A DNA stretch of 64,000 nt from Hydrogenophaga pseudoflava (GCF_031020795.1 NZ_JAVHJP010000001.1:186001-250000), one strand, 5' to 3'; shown: positions 1 to 9,652, counted from the stretch's first letter. Notes: generated by a model not told the origin, from the letters alone. Numbers and translations are program-made.

Positions 1-1961
1 AACTGCTCAACCGCGTCGATGTGGTCGACGTGGTGGGACGCTACGTCCAGCTGAAGAAAGGCGGTGCCAACTTCATGGGGCTGTGCCCGTTCCACGGCGA
101 AAAATCGCCGTCGTTCAGTGTCAGCCCTACGAAGCAGTTCTACCACTGCTTCGGCTGCGGGGCCAACGGCAACGCCATCGGTTTCCTGATGGAACATGCC
201 GGCATGAACTTCGTTGAGGCCGTCAAGGACCTGGCCCAGCAGGTCGGACTGCAGGTGCCCGAAGACGATGTGTCGCCGCACGAACGCGAGCGCGCCGCCC
301 AGCAGCGCCAGAAGCAGGCCACGCTGACCGATGTGCTGGAGAAAGCGGCCAAGGCCTACCAGAAAGACCTGAAGGCCTCGCCGCGCGCGGTGAACTATCT
401 CAAGGGGCGCGGGCTGTCGGGCCAGATCGCCAAGGCGTTCGGCCTGGGATATGCGCCCGAGGGCTGGCGACACCTGGCCAGCGTGTTCCCGGACTACAGC
501 GAGCCGCTGCTGGTCGAGTCGGGCCTGGTCATCGAGCACGAGGACGAAAAAGGCCAGGACGGCGAGACGAAGCGCTACGACCGTTTCCGCGACCGGATCA
601 TGTTCCCGATCCGCAATGTCAAGGGCGAGTGCATCGGCTTCGGTGGCCGTGTGCTCGACAAGGGCGAGCCCAAGTACCTGAACTCCCCCGAAACCCCGGT
701 GTTCAGCAAGGGCCGGGAGCTGTACGGACTGTTCGAGGCCCGCACCGCCATCCGCCAGCACGGCTACGCCCTGGTGACCGAGGGCTACATGGACGTGGTG
801 GCCCTGGCCCAGCTGGGATTTGCCAACGCGGTGGCGACGCTGGGCACGGCCTGCACGCCTGACCACGTGCACAAGCTGTTCCGATTCACCGACGCCGTGG
901 TGTTCAGCTTCGACGGCGACGCCGCCGGCCGCCGCGCGGCGCGCAAGGCGCTGGACGCCGCCCTGCCGCTGGCCTCCGACACGCGCAGCGTGAAGTTCCT
1001 GTTCCTGCCGCCCGAGCACGACCCGGACAGCTACATCCGCGAACACGGCGCCGACGCCTTCGCCAGCTTCGTGAAGCAGGCGCTGCCGCTGTCGAAGTTC
1101 CTGGTCGACGCCGCCAGCGCCGACTGCGACCTGGGCACGGCCGAGGGCCGCGCCCGCCTGTCGAGCCAGGCCCGCCCGCTGTGGGGCGCCCTGCCCGAGG
1201 GCGCGCTCAAGCGGCAGTTGCTGGGCGAGCTCGCGCAGCAGATCGGCATCGGCACCCCGGACCTGCAGCAGCTGTGGCAGCGCGACGAGCGCGGCCCGCG
1301 ACGGGCAAGGGAAGAGCGTCAGCCGCTGGCCCCGCACCCGGCCCAGCCGCCGGCCAACGGTGCACCTGTGCAGTACCCGGCCGCCGTCCCCGCCCCGCCC
1401 GCTCAGCGCGAGCAGGGGGCCTGGAGCGCCCCGGCCGAAAACCGCAGCCGCGGCGGGTGGGGCGGCGGCGGCCGTGGCAACTGGCGCAAGGGCCCGCCAC
1501 CGCCGCCCCGCATGCTGGGCCGCCAGACCGCCAGCAAGAGCCGCACCGACCGGGCGGTGGGCCTGCTGCTGGCCAACGCCGCCGCCTGGGACCGTCTCTC
1601 GGCCGACGACCACGCGATGCTCGCCCACCTGCCACCGCCCCACGGCCCGGTGTTCGCCTGGCTGGAAGCACAGCTGCACGAACACGGCGCGCAGTCGTGG
1701 GCGGCGCTGCGTGAAGCCCTGCGGGGTCAGGTTTTTGAAGCCTATGTCTGCGCGGAGGTGGAACAAGCCACCATCGCAGCCGACAGCGATGCCGAGCGCG
1801 AGGAACTTGCCGGGGTCATGGAGTTGCTGCGGCGCGACGCGCTGGAAACCCGTGCCAAGCAGCTGGCCGCCCTGGCGCAGCAGGGCGATCGCGCGGCATA
1901 CGAGGAATTCAAGCGGGTGACCGAACTCTTGAAAGCACTGAATTCAGGCCACGCGGTATAA
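1..1961 (+). CDS. dnaG: DNA primase DnaG (5' end outside window)
   Basis: DnaG makes the RNA primers for replication. The reading frame is already open at base 3, reading [12 protein letters not shown], so the true start lies just upstream and only a few N-terminal codons are missing. The zinc ribbon CPFHGEK...HCFGC is encoded at about 84-158. The TOPRIM core follows, with its glutamate motif (VTEGYMDV, about 776-800) and acidic motif (FSFDGDAAG, about 905-930). An unusual Pro/Gly/Arg-rich linker (about 1315-1515) separates the catalytic core from the C-terminal helicase-binding domain (about 1530-1955). The order dnaG then rpoD matches the classical macromolecular-synthesis operon. Identification is certain from the motifs. 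Confidence 0.97.
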   Translation, partial: LLNRVDVVDVVGRYVQLKKGGANFMGLCPFHGEKSPSFSVSPTKQFYHCFGCGANGNAIGFLMEHAGMNFVEAVKDLAQQVGLQVPEDDVSPHERERAAQQRQKQATLTDVLEKAAKAYQKDLKASPRAVNYLKGRGLSGQIAKAFGLGYAPEGWRHLASVFPDYSEPLLVESGLVIEHEDEKGQDGETKRYDRFRDRIMFPIRNVKGECIGFGGRVLDKGEPKYLNSPETPVFSKGRELYGLFEARTAIRQHGYALVTEGYMDVVALAQLGFANAVATLGTACTPDHVHKLFRFTDAVVFSFDGDAAGRRAARKALDAALPLASDTRSVKFLFLPPEHDPDSYIREHGADAFASFVKQALPLSKFLVDAASADCDLGTAEGRARLSSQARPLWGALPEGALKRQLLGELAQQIGIGTPDLQQLWQRDERGPRRAREERQPLAPHPAQPPANGAPVQYPAAVPAPPAQREQGAWSAPAENRSRGGWGGGGRGNWRKGPPPPPRMLGRQTASKSRTDRAVGLLLANAAAWDRLSADDHAMLAHLPPPHGPVFAWLEAQLHEHGAQSWAALREALRGQVFEAYVCAEVEQATIAADSDAEREELAGVMELLRRDALETRAKQLAALAQQGDRAAYEEFKRVTELLKALNSGHAV

Positions 1962-2262
1962 TCTCGCGTTTTGCACCGCAAGCGCGACAGCAGCACCTCC
2001 GGCACCGGCCACCCCCCAGCACAGGGGTTTCGGATACAGACATCCCGGCCACCTCGGCGCCCCCGGCCCGACGGAACCCCGCAAGGACTGCACACCAAAT
2101 GTTCGCCCACACAGCTTGCAGGTCCGCCCTTCCCCGGCGAAGTGCGGGCCCCAGTGTTTGACTCGCCCGACAAAAACCACCGGATTTGCGCCCACACGGC
2201 GGAATTCTGGCGATTTTTGTGTGTCTCAGCCGGTATCTTTCCTGACGTTTTTTGAGGTTCCC
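1957..2262 (+). promoter_or_regulatory. rpoD leader with candidate -10 box
   Basis: This roughly 300-base gap separates dnaG from rpoD. A consensus TATAAT lies at 1957-1962 and overlaps the dnaG stop codon. A TTGAAA at about 1930 is 22 bases away, too far for a normal -35 element, so the promoter call is weak. If used, it gives rpoD a leader of about 290 nt. No RNA gene, riboswitch or conserved small ORF is recognisable in the gap. The stretch before the ATG at 2263 is T-rich and has a GAGG ribosome-binding site. Confidence 0.35.
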
Positions 2263-4575
2263 ATGCCCGCGAAGAAAGCCAGTACGCCTGCCCCCAGCAC
2301 CAAAGCCGCCCAGAAGTCCCCTGCCAAGGCCGCGCCTCCGGAGCCGAAAAAGAAAGCCTCTGCCCCCGTGACCGACAAAGCCCCCGCCAAGAGCGCCACC
2401 AAAGCCACCAAGACCGGCAAGACCAAGGCCGAAGAACTCGACACCGTCGACGCCGACGAACCGGCGAAGAAGAAGCCAGGCCGCCCCGCCAAGGCCGCCG
2501 CCGACAAGCCGGCCGCCAAGCGCGGCCGCAAGCCCAAGGCCGCAGCCAAGGAAGAGAGCGACCTGGACGATGCCGACCTGAGCGACATCGAAGAGGATCT
2601 GGGCGAAGAGGTTGTCGAGGAAGTGGCCGACCCCGCGGCGCCGGCCGAGAAGGTCAAGCCGCTGCGCATGAAGATCAGCAAGGCCAAAGAGCGCGCGCTG
2701 ATGAAGGAATTCGGCCTGGACGAAACCGTCCTGTCCGAAGAAGAAGCCAAGCTGCGCCGCGAACGCCTCAAGACCCTGATCAAGCTGGGCAAGACGCGCG
2801 GCTACCTGACGCACGGTGAGATCAACGACCACCTGCCCGACAAGCTGGTCGAGGCCGAGACGCTGGAAGTGGTGGTCTCGCTGCTCAACGACATGGGTGT
2901 CGCGGTCTACGAACAGACACCGGACGCCGAGACGCTGCTGCTGTCCAACGCCGGCCCGACCGCCGCGACCGAAGAGGAAGCGGAAGAGGAAGCCGAAGCC
3001 GCCCTGTCCACCGTGGACAGCGAATTCGGCCGCACCACCGACCCGGTGCGCATGTACATGCGCGAGATGGGCACGGTCGAGCTGCTGACGCGCGAGGGCG
3101 AAATCGAGATCGCCAAGCGCATCGAAGGCGGCCTCAACGACATGATGGCCGCGATCAGCGAAAGCCCGGCCACCATCGCCGAACTGCTGGCCATGTCCGA
3201 GGAGATCCGTGAAGGCAAGGTCGTCATCTCCACCGTGGTCGACGGTTTCGCCGACGCCGACGCGGCCGACGACTACGTGGCCGAAGAAGACTTCGACGAC
3301 TACGACGAAGCCGACGACGACGATGGCAAGGGCGGCTCCAAGGCCCTGACGCGCAAGCTCGAAGAACTCAAGCGCGAAGCGCTGGAGCGCTTCGACACCA
3401 TGCGCAACCTGTTCGAGAAGCTGCACAAGATCTACGACAAGGAAGGCTACGGCACGCCCTCGTACATCAAGACCCAGCAGGCCATCACCGAAACGCTGAT
3501 GACCATCCGCTTCACCGCCAAGGCGATCGAGAAGCTGTGCAGCACGCTGCGCGGCCAGGTCGACGAAGTGCGCAAGAAGGAGCGCGAGCTGCGCCGCATC
3601 ATCGTGGACAAGTGCGGCATGCCGCAGGAGAAGTTCATCGCCGACTTCCCGGCCAACCTGCTGAACCTCAAGTGGGTGGAGAAGCAGGCTGCGGCCGGCA
3701 AACCCTGGAGCACGGTGATGGAACGCAACATCCCGCCGATCCAGGAACTGCAGCAGGGCCTGATCACCATCCAGAACAGCGTGGTGGTGCCGCTGACCCA
3801 CCTCAAGGACATCCACAAGCGGATGAACGAGGGCGAGGCCAATTCGCGCGATGCCAAGAAGGAGATGATCGAGGCCAACCTGCGCCTGGTGATCTCGATC
3901 GCGAAGAAGTACACCAACCGCGGCCTGCAGTTCCTCGACCTGATCCAGGAAGGCAACATCGGCCTGATGAAGGCGGTGGACAAGTTCGAATACCGCCGAG
4001 GCTACAAGTTCTCGACCTACGCCACCTGGTGGATCCGCCAGGCCATCACGCGCTCGATCGCCGACCAGGCGCGCACGATCCGCATCCCGGTGCACATGAT
4101 CGAGACCATCAACAAGATGAACCGCATCAGCCGCCAGCACCTGCAGGAGCACGGCTTCGAGCCCGATGCGTCCATCCTGGCCGAGAAGATGGAGATGCCC
4201 GAGGACAAGATCCGCAAGATCATGAAGATCGCGAAGGAGCCGATCTCGATGGAAACCCCCATCGGCGACGACGACGATTCGCACCTGGGCGATTTCATCG
4301 AGGACCAGGCCAACACGGCGCCGATCGAGGCGGCCATGCAGGCGGGTCTGCGCGAGGTGGTCAAGGAGATCCTGGACAGCCTGACGCCGCGCGAAGCCAA
4401 GGTGTTGCGCATGCGTTTCGGCATCGAGATGTCGACCGACCACACGCTGGAAGAAGTGGGCAAGCAGTTCGACGTGACGCGCGAGCGGATTCGTCAGATC
4501 GAGTCGAAGGCGGTGCGCAAGCTCAAGCACCCGAGCCGTTCAGACAAGCTGCGCAGCTTCATCGATTCGCTGTAA
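2263..4575 (+). CDS. rpoD: Primary RNA polymerase sigma factor RpoD (sigma-70)
   Basis: This is the housekeeping sigma factor that directs RNA polymerase to -10/-35 promoters. The ATG at 2263 is preceded by GAGG; the frame stays open upstream but without a better start. The protein is 770 aa, against about 613 in E. coli. The extra length is mostly an N-terminal Lys/Ala/Pro-rich tail (residues 1-110) and acidic stretches, including one at about 325-355. Region 1.2 begins near residue 255 ([11 protein letters not shown]). Region 2 ([20 protein letters not shown], then the [14 protein letters not shown] segment) ends near 612. Region 4.2 is the helix-turn-helix [11 protein letters not shown] near 740. 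It follows dnaG and ends at a strong terminator. Confidence 0.97.
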   Translation: MPAKKASTPAPSTKAAQKSPAKAAPPEPKKKASAPVTDKAPAKSATKATKTGKTKAEELDTVDADEPAKKKPGRPAKAAADKPAAKRGRKPKAAAKEESDLDDADLSDIEEDLGEEVVEEVADPAAPAEKVKPLRMKISKAKERALMKEFGLDETVLSEEEAKLRRERLKTLIKLGKTRGYLTHGEINDHLPDKLVEAETLEVVVSLLNDMGVAVYEQTPDAETLLLSNAGPTAATEEEAEEEAEAALSTVDSEFGRTTDPVRMYMREMGTVELLTREGEIEIAKRIEGGLNDMMAAISESPATIAELLAMSEEIREGKVVISTVVDGFADADAADDYVAEEDFDDYDEADDDDGKGGSKALTRKLEELKREALERFDTMRNLFEKLHKIYDKEGYGTPSYIKTQQAITETLMTIRFTAKAIEKLCSTLRGQVDEVRKKERELRRIIVDKCGMPQEKFIADFPANLLNLKWVEKQAAAGKPWSTVMERNIPPIQELQQGLITIQNSVVVPLTHLKDIHKRMNEGEANSRDAKKEMIEANLRLVISIAKKYTNRGLQFLDLIQEGNIGLMKAVDKFEYRRGYKFSTYATWWIRQAITRSIADQARTIRIPVHMIETINKMNRISRQHLQEHGFEPDASILAEKMEMPEDKIRKIMKIAKEPISMETPIGDDDDSHLGDFIEDQANTAPIEAAMQAGLREVVKEILDSLTPREAKVLRMRFGIEMSTDHTLEEVGKQFDVTRERIRQIESKAVRKLKHPSRSDKLRSFIDSL

Positions 4576-4600
4576 TCCGTTTCAGCGGTTCACTTTGCAG

Positions 4601-4626
4601 AACGGGGGCCTTCGGGCTCCCGTTTT
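4601..4626 (+). terminator. Rho-independent terminator of rpoD
   Basis: A GC-rich hairpin, ACGGGGGCC-TTCG-GGCTCCCGT, is closed by a UUCG-type tetraloop and followed by TTTT. It starts 25 bases after the rpoD stop codon, the expected position for ending the dnaG-rpoD transcript. Confidence 0.85.
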
Positions 4627-4654
4627 GCTTTCTGCTCTCCACCTTGGTTGGGCA

Positions 4655-4902
4655 GTGCCTGAATCGCCGGGTATCCGACTCCGCTCATGTCCCCCGAACC
4701 GGCTGCGCCGGTTCTCCTCCTTTACTTCGCTGCGCGGACACCCGACGCTTCAGGCACCACGAGGTTTCGGCTCACCAACAGTGGTGCGCCACCACCTCGC
4801 CGGTTCGGTGCGTGCGGGTGCCCTGCAGAGCGAAGTAAAGGAGGAGGCGGCCGCAGGCCGCCGGGGGACATGAGCGGCGCAGGGCACCCGTGCGCACCGA
4901 AC
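4655..4902. repeat. Nested intergenic inverted-repeat block
   Basis: This block fills the 399-base gap between rpoD and the minus-strand dioxygenase. Three inverted-repeat pairs are visible. Pair A is 4655-4672 with 4740-4757, matching 16 of 18 bases. Pair B is 4681-4731 with 4829-4877: the outer and inner parts of its arms are perfect complements (CCGCTCATGTCCCCCG and CTCCTCCTTTACTTCGCT), while their middles differ but each forms its own small hairpin. Pair C is 4802-4826 with 4879-4902. No ORF in the block looks real. It resembles a composite REP/BIME-type element; its function is unknown. Confidence 0.7.
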
Positions 4903-4923
4903 CACCCCACAAAAGCAGGCACG

Positions 4924-4949
4924 AAAAAGGGGCCGCAAACGGCCCCTCT
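4924..4949 (-). terminator. Rho-independent terminator of the dioxygenase operon
   Basis: The perfect stem AGGGGCCG-CAAA-CGGCCCCT (4928-4947) is followed on the minus strand by a run of T (AAAAA at 4924-4928 on the plus strand). It begins 25 bases beyond the stop codon of the minus-strand LigB-like gene. Confidence 0.85.
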
Positions 4950-4974
4950 TCAACGCAAGAACAGGAACAACCGG

Positions 4975-5823
4975 TCAGACCGTCTCCAGCGCCAGCACGC
5001 CAGTAGCGGTGTTGGAAATCGGGATGTGGTAGTTGCTGTGCACCTTGCGCACACCCGACGCGGACACCGTCAGCGCCGCCCGCATCGCAAGCCACATCAG
5101 CAACTCCACACCCTGCGTGCCCGCCTTCTCAACGAGTTCGAGATCGCTGAACTGCGTCGCCCACTCCGGGTTGGTCTCCATGCTGTCCAGGAACTGAAGG
5201 TCGAACTGCTTGTTGATGAAGCCTGCGCGCTCGCCGTCCAGCTGGTGCGACAGGCCACCGGTGGCCATCACCGCCACACGTTTGCTGCTGTCCCAGCTCT
5301 GGATCGCCTCGCCCACCGCCTTGCCCAGCTTGTAGACGCGCTTGGCGGTCGGCAGCGGGAACTGCACCGTGTTGATGTTGATCGGCACGATCTGCACCGG
5401 TGCCACCTCGTGCTCGGGCCAGAACAGCTTGAACGGCAGCGTGCAGGCGTGGTCCACCAGCATTTCCTGGCAGGTCACGATGTCGAACTCCTTGGCGATC
5501 AGCTCGCGTATCAGGTGCCAGGACAGATCCGGACAGCCCGGAATCGGCGGCAGCGTCGGGATGCCCCAGCCCTCGTCGGCGTTGCTGTAGGTGGCCGCCG
5601 CGCCCACGGCGAAGGTCGGCATCTTGTCGAGGAAGAAGTTCAGTCCGTGGTCGTTGTAGAACACCACGACCACGTCGGGCTGGACCTTGCCCAGCCACTG
5701 GTGGATGGGCGGGAAACCGTCGAAGAAGGGCTTCCAGTACGGCTCGTTCTGCTTGCCCTTGTGGATGGCGCCGCCGATGGCGGGGATGTGCGATGTGGCC
5801 AGGCCACCGATGAGTTGTGCCAT
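4975..5823 (-). CDS. LigB-type extradiol dioxygenase, catalytic (beta) subunit
   Basis: This 282-aa protein is a class III Fe(II) extradiol dioxygenase, the family of protocatechuate 4,5-dioxygenase and gallate dioxygenase. Residues matching the LigB active site are visible: His12 (ATSHIPA), His59 (YNDHG), His125 (VDHAC), His193 (ATGGLSHQLDGER) and a Glu in the GVELLMW segment. It is clearly diverged from the second LigB copy at 26878-27756, which lies in the pmd operon. Its N-terminus (LIGGLATSH, then EPYWKPFFDGF) looks closer to gallate dioxygenases. Those, however, are usually fused to the small domain, which here is a separate gene just upstream. The substrate, gallate or another catechol acid, cannot be settled from sequence. 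Confidence 0.88.
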   Translation of the reverse strand: MAQLIGGLATSHIPAIGGAIHKGKQNEPYWKPFFDGFPPIHQWLGKVQPDVVVVFYNDHGLNFFLDKMPTFAVGAAATYSNADEGWGIPTLPPIPGCPDLSWHLIRELIAKEFDIVTCQEMLVDHACTLPFKLFWPEHEVAPVQIVPININTVQFPLPTAKRVYKLGKAVGEAIQSWDSSKRVAVMATGGLSHQLDGERAGFINKQFDLQFLDSMETNPEWATQFSDLELVEKAGTQGVELLMWLAMRAALTVSASGVRKVHSNYHIPISNTATGVLALETV

Positions 5824-5839
5824 GTTGATGTCTCCTGGT

Positions 5840-6184
5840 TCAGCACTGTTCGTTCGCAGCCACGAGCTTGGCTTTGAATTGGTCTTTGGTCATACCCGTC
5901 TGCTGGGCACCGATGTCCTGCATGTCCAGCCCGAAGATGCCGGCGAACTTGGCCAGGTAGTAGGCGTTGCCGCCGGCCGCGATCAGGGCCAGCACCTGCT
6001 TGGAACGGATCGCCTCGGCCTGTTCCTGGTTCAGGCCGTACTGCTGCATGTAGGCCTCGGGGTCGGCCACGAACGCATCGCGGTTGGCCTTGTGGTTGAA
6101 GGAGAAGCACATCTTGTTCAGTGCGTAGCCCTTCTGGGCCGCGCCACCGTCGAACGGCGTGGTGCCGGGAATGGTCTTGCTCAT
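5840..6184 (-). CDS. LigA-type extradiol dioxygenase, small (alpha) subunit
   Basis: This 114-aa protein belongs to the LigA family, an all-helical small subunit that covers the active site of LigB enzymes. The LigA-like features are the N-terminal PGTTPFDGGAAQKGYALNK block, a central helical region, and the GGNAYYLAKFAGIFGLDMQ segment corresponding to [15 protein letters not shown] in the pmdA copy. It is the first gene of a two-gene operon, with its stop 16 bases before the LigB-like start. It is shorter than PmdA (147 aa), which has an extra polar C-terminal tail. It is divergent from the LysR gene at 6278, which probably controls it. Confidence 0.87.
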   Translation of the reverse strand: MSKTIPGTTPFDGGAAQKGYALNKMCFSFNHKANRDAFVADPEAYMQQYGLNQEQAEAIRSKQVLALIAAGGNAYYLAKFAGIFGLDMQDIGAQQTGMTKDQFKAKLVAANEQC

Positions 6185-6256
6185 GGATGTCTCCTGCGTG
6201 GGGTGGGTTGACGTGGGTCAAGCCGGAGTATTCCGCCCGCATTGCCAAAGATAAAC

Positions 6257-6272
6257 AGATGAATGATCATCT
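6257..6272. promoter_or_regulatory. Candidate LysR operator in divergent promoter
   Basis: The dyad AGATGA-ATGA-TCATCT lies 5 bases before the LysR start codon and in the 93-base gap shared with the dioxygenase operon. This is the usual place for a LysR autoregulatory site. The call rests on symmetry and position only. Confidence 0.4.
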
Positions 6273-6277
6273 GACGC

Positions 6278-7177
6278 ATGAGTGATTTCGATTGGTCAGA
6301 CCTCGACGCCCGCCTGCTGCAGCTGCTGGTGGCCGTCGTCGAGGCGGGCAGCATCACCGGCGCGGCGCAGTCCCTGGGCGTCACGCAGTCGGCGGTGAGC
6401 CACCAGCTGGACAAGCTGCGCGCCATCACCGGCGACCCGCTGTTCGTCAAGAGCGGGCGCGGCATCGTCGCCACGGCCCGCGCGGCGGGGCTGGCGGTGC
6501 AGGCGCGCGAGCTGCTGCGGCAGCTGCAGGGCTTTGCGCAGAGCGGCGCCTTCGACCCGGCGCGCTGGAAAGGCACGGTCACCGTCGCGGCCAACGACTT
6601 CCAGCGCGAGGTGCTGCTGCCGGCCCTGGCGCAGCGGCTGCGCGAGCAGGCGCCGGGCCTGGCGCTGCGCATCATCCCGTCCGACGTGCCGAGCCTGGAG
6701 ATGCTGCGCGATGGCGTGTGCGACCTGGCGATCAGCCCGCGCCCGCCCGAGGGCAGCGACATCGTGCAGAAGCGCCTGTTCGAGGACCGCTACGTCGTCT
6801 ATTTCGATGCCAGCCTGCGCACGGCACCGGCAACGCTCCAGGACTACCTCGCGGCCGACCACATCACCGTGGTCTACGAGCCCCGTCGCACCCTGCACCT
6901 GGACCGCACGCTTGAAGCCCGCGGCCTGCACCGCCGCTTTGCGGTGATGGTGCCGGGCTTCGGCGCCCTGCCCGCCTTCCTGCGCGGCAGCCCGCTGCTG
7001 GCGACCGCGCCCTCGCTGCTGGCCGAACGCTTCATGGCGGGTTTCGGCAGCTGCGAGGTGCCCGTGCCCTGCCCGTCGCTGCCGATGTACCTCATCTGGC
7101 ACCGGCGCCACCAGGACGATGCCGCCCACCGCTGGCTGCGCGAGCGGGTGGCCTCGAACACCCCGCCCGTGGCCTGA
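6278..7177 (+). CDS. LysR-family transcriptional regulator
   Basis: A 299-aa LysR-type regulator. The N-terminal winged helix (residues about 8-65) contains GSITGAAQSLGVTQSAVSHQ, and a substrate-binding co-inducer domain follows (about 95-295). It is transcribed divergently from the LigA/LigB-like dioxygenase genes with a 93-base shared control region, so it probably activates them in response to an aromatic acid or ring-cleavage product. The ATG at 6278 is chosen because the DNA-binding domain follows at once; no strong Shine-Dalgarno is seen. The inducer cannot be named from sequence. Confidence 0.9.
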   Translation: MSDFDWSDLDARLLQLLVAVVEAGSITGAAQSLGVTQSAVSHQLDKLRAITGDPLFVKSGRGIVATARAAGLAVQARELLRQLQGFAQSGAFDPARWKGTVTVAANDFQREVLLPALAQRLREQAPGLALRIIPSDVPSLEMLRDGVCDLAISPRPPEGSDIVQKRLFEDRYVVYFDASLRTAPATLQDYLAADHITVVYEPRRTLHLDRTLEARGLHRRFAVMVPGFGALPAFLRGSPLLATAPSLLAERFMAGFGSCEVPVPCPSLPMYLIWHRRHQDDAAHRWLRERVASNTPPVA

Positions 7178-7251
7178 GCGCACTACCGGATCGTGGGAAC
7201 ACACCCCGATAAAATCCCGGGCTTCTTTCGACTCTGTGCAGAACGCAGAAC

Positions 7252-8253
7252 ATGACCCACGCCTCTGCGTCCACCCTCAACGGGGAAGCCGCGCCCCGTC
7301 CCTCCCGACCCGCCCGCTACTGGCTGCTGCGCGGGCTGGCGCTGGCCCTGCTGCTCGCCTCCTGCGGCTACTTCGGCTACCACCTCTGGGACAACCTCCA
7401 CCAGCTGCCGCCCATTGAATGGGGCTGGTCGGCCGTCGGCGTCATCGCGCTGGCGGTGCTGGGCTGCCTCAGCAGCGTGCCGCTGATCGCACTGATGTGG
7501 CAACTGCTGCTGCGCGACCAGGGCGTGAAGCTGCCCTACCGCCAGGCGCTGCAGATCATCGCGGTCTCGCAGATGGGCAAATACCTGCCGGGCAACGTGG
7601 GCCACTTCGCGGGCCGCGTGCTGCTCGGCAGCCAGGCCGGCATCCCGGCGGGCAAGACCATCGCCACCATGGCCATGGAAACCTTCTGGGTGCTGGGCAT
7701 CAGCGGCATCTTCGCCGTGGCGGCCCTGCTGTTCGTGGTCAACGACCTGCACGAAGGCCTGGTGGACACCAACCACCCGGGGTACCTGGCGGCCGTCGCC
7801 GTCACCATGCTGATCGCACCCTTCCTGGCGGTGCGGGTGGTCAACCGCCTGCTGCCGGGCCTGAGCCGCAAGCTCGGCCGCGGCCAGCTGCTGACCGAGC
7901 CGCGTCTGCTCACGGCCATGGCGGTGGCGGGTCTGATCGCCTTCTCCTTCGTGGTGCTCGGGGCCGTGGTGGAGCTGCTGGCGGCCGAGCTGTTCCAGCA
8001 CCCCGAGATCAATCTGCTGGAAATGGTCCTGCTGTTCGCCGTGTCGTGGACGGCCGGCTTTCTGGTGCCCGGGTCACCGGGTGGCATCGGCGTGCGCGAG
8101 GCGGTGATGATCCAGCTCATGGGCCCGGCCATCGGCCTCGAAACCGCGCTGGGCGTGGCCCTGGTGATGCGCCTGTGCTCCATGGGAGCGGATGCGCTGG
8201 CCTTCGGTACCGGGCTGTTCTTCCGTCCGCGTCCGTCACCGGACCCGGCGTGA
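7252..8253 (+). CDS. Flippase-like integral membrane protein (LPG synthase TM/UPF0104 family)
   Basis: A 333-aa polytopic inner-membrane protein with about eight hydrophobic segments. It carries the family motif GKYLPGNVGHFAGRVLLG near residue 103 and a conserved late motif, SWTAGFLVPGSPGGIGVREA, near 265. The family comprises the membrane part of lysylphosphatidylglycerol synthase and stand-alone lipid or polysaccharide flippase-like proteins. The soluble synthase domain is absent, so lysyl transfer is unlikely. The substrate is unknown. It stands alone between the LysR gene and the convergent sensor kinase. Confidence 0.8.
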   Translation: MTHASASTLNGEAAPRPSRPARYWLLRGLALALLLASCGYFGYHLWDNLHQLPPIEWGWSAVGVIALAVLGCLSSVPLIALMWQLLLRDQGVKLPYRQALQIIAVSQMGKYLPGNVGHFAGRVLLGSQAGIPAGKTIATMAMETFWVLGISGIFAVAALLFVVNDLHEGLVDTNHPGYLAAVAVTMLIAPFLAVRVVNRLLPGLSRKLGRGQLLTEPRLLTAMAVAGLIAFSFVVLGAVVELLAAELFQHPEINLLEMVLLFAVSWTAGFLVPGSPGGIGVREAVMIQLMGPAIGLETALGVALVMRLCSMGADALAFGTGLFFRPRPSPDPA

Positions 8254-8275
8254 GCTGAACCGGGGCCCGCGAACC

Positions 8276-9652
8276 TCAGGCGCCGGGCAGCGTCACCGTG
8301 ACGGCCAGCCCGGGCTTCGCGTTGCGCACCGCAAAACTGCCGCCATGGGCCTTCGCCACCAGGCGGCACAGATAAAGCCCCAGTCCCACACCACCGGCCG
8401 CACGGGTGCGCGCACTGTCCGGGCGGTAGAAGGCCTGCGCGAGGTGGGCCAACTGTTCATCGGGCACCCCGGGTCCGTGGTCGCGCACCTCGATCACCAC
8501 CCCGCCCGCCTCGGGCGTGATCGTCACCGAAGGCGGTTCGGCGGCGTCGGCTCCGTGGCGCAGCGCGTTGTCCACCAGGTTGCGCAGCAGCAGCCGCACG
8601 CGCGAGGCATCCACCGGCACAGCCGGCATGCCCTCCGGAGCTTGCACCGCCACCTTGGCCGCGGCCGGGTGCCGCGCCTGGAGCTCACCGATCACCTGCC
8701 GGGCCAGCGCGGGCAGGTCGGTGGGCGCGCGCTGCAGCGCCGTGTGATTGCCGGCCAGCCGCTCGCTCTCGAGCAGGTCGCTGATCAGCGCGGCCATCTC
8801 CTGCAGGTCGCGCAACAGGGCGTCGCGCTGCGGGTTCACGTCCGCGGTTTCGGGCAGCAGCTCGGCGTTCAGGCGCGCCCGGGTCAGCGGGCTGCGCAGC
8901 TCGTGGCTGATCGCCAGCAGCAGCGCGCGTTTGGCTTCGAGCATCTGGTGGATGTCCTGGCCCATGGTGTTGATGGTGGTCGCAAGCTCGCCCAGTTCGT
9001 CGGGACCGTGGATGCAGCGCTCGGGAATCGGCTGGCTGAAGTCGCCCTTGCCGAAGCGGCGCGCTCCCTCGCCGATGGCGTCGAGCGGTTTGAGCAGGTG
9101 CCGCACGTACATCCAGGCCAGCAGCGTGAGCACCAGCAGCCCGGTGAGCGCGAAGCCGATCATGCGGGGCTTGCGCTCGAAAGCCTGGCCGTTGATGCCG
9201 AAGGTGAGCACATGACCGTCGGCGGTGGTGCGCTGCAGAATGCCCTGCCAGTCAGGTCCGTTGTCGGCATCGTCGCCCCGCCGTGACAGCCCTGCGTCGG
9301 GTTTGTCCCGCAGCCAGTCGGGAGGCGGCTGGTCGGGGTGCGACGACCAGTTGATCTGCGGGCCGGTGATGGAGATCGTCAGCGGCAGGCGCCCGATGAT
9401 GGCCCGCGCGCGTTCGACGCTGGGCGTCGGCCCACCCGCGGTGCACTCGCGGGTCAGCTGGTCGACGTAGTCCATGAGCAGCGGGCGCGCGGCTTCGCGC
9501 CAGCCCATCGTGAACGCCCGCTGGGCGCCGGTGAAGAACACGAAGGTCATGCCCGCCGCCAGCAGCAGGAACACCAGCACCATGCGCAGCTTGATCGAGT
9601 GCGCCACACGGTGCTTGGCCCGCTTCCAGGCCGAGATCTTCTTGCGGTTCAT
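8276..9652 (-). CDS. Two-component sensor histidine kinase
   Basis: A 458-aa inner-membrane kinase. An N-terminal transmembrane segment (about residues 20-40), a periplasmic sensor region of about 120 aa, a second segment (about 170-190), a HAMP linker, the phospho-acceptor helix (LLLAISHELRSPLTRARL) and a HATPase domain follow in order. The ATPase N box (LRNLVDNALRHG) and glycine boxes (DHGPGVP, GGVGLGLYLC) are all present. The ATG at 9652 is chosen because it overlaps the response-regulator stop by 4 bases; the frame runs on upstream only as antisense to the regulator. Gene order suggests a Cpx-like envelope-stress system, since a Spy-like protein heads the operon. Confidence 0.93.
   Translation of the reverse strand: MNRKKISAWKRAKHRVAHSIKLRMVLVFLLLAAGMTFVFFTGAQRAFTMGWREAARPLLMDYVDQLTRECTAGGPTPSVERARAIIGRLPLTISITGPQINWSSHPDQPPPDWLRDKPDAGLSRRGDDADNGPDWQGILQRTTADGHVLTFGINGQAFERKPRMIGFALTGLLVLTLLAWMYVRHLLKPLDAIGEGARRFGKGDFSQPIPERCIHGPDELGELATTINTMGQDIHQMLEAKRALLLAISHELRSPLTRARLNAELLPETADVNPQRDALLRDLQEMAALISDLLESERLAGNHTALQRAPTDLPALARQVIGELQARHPAAAKVAVQAPEGMPAVPVDASRVRLLLRNLVDNALRHGADAAEPPSVTITPEAGGVVIEVRDHGPGVPDEQLAHLAQAFYRPDSARTRAAGGVGLGLYLCRLVAKAHGGSFAVRNAKPGLAVTVTLPGA

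Noticed and set aside
1909..4530. 873-codon open frame on the minus strand opposite rpoD
   Set aside because: It is the antisense mirror of a highly GC-biased gene; its translation is a His/Leu/Asp/Val-rich pattern with no domains, and rpoD is certain on the other strand.
4840..4848. GGAGGAGG-like strong ribosome-binding site in the repeat block
   Set aside because: No plausible coding frame follows; the sequence is one arm of the inverted repeat.
4627..4923. Possible small RNA or tRNA gene after rpoD
   Set aside because: No tRNA T-loop or cloverleaf is visible; the structure is explained by repeated palindromes.
5687..6211. Plus-strand frame opposite the LigA/LigB-like genes
   Set aside because: Overlaps two clearly assigned dioxygenase genes on the other strand and shows no domain.
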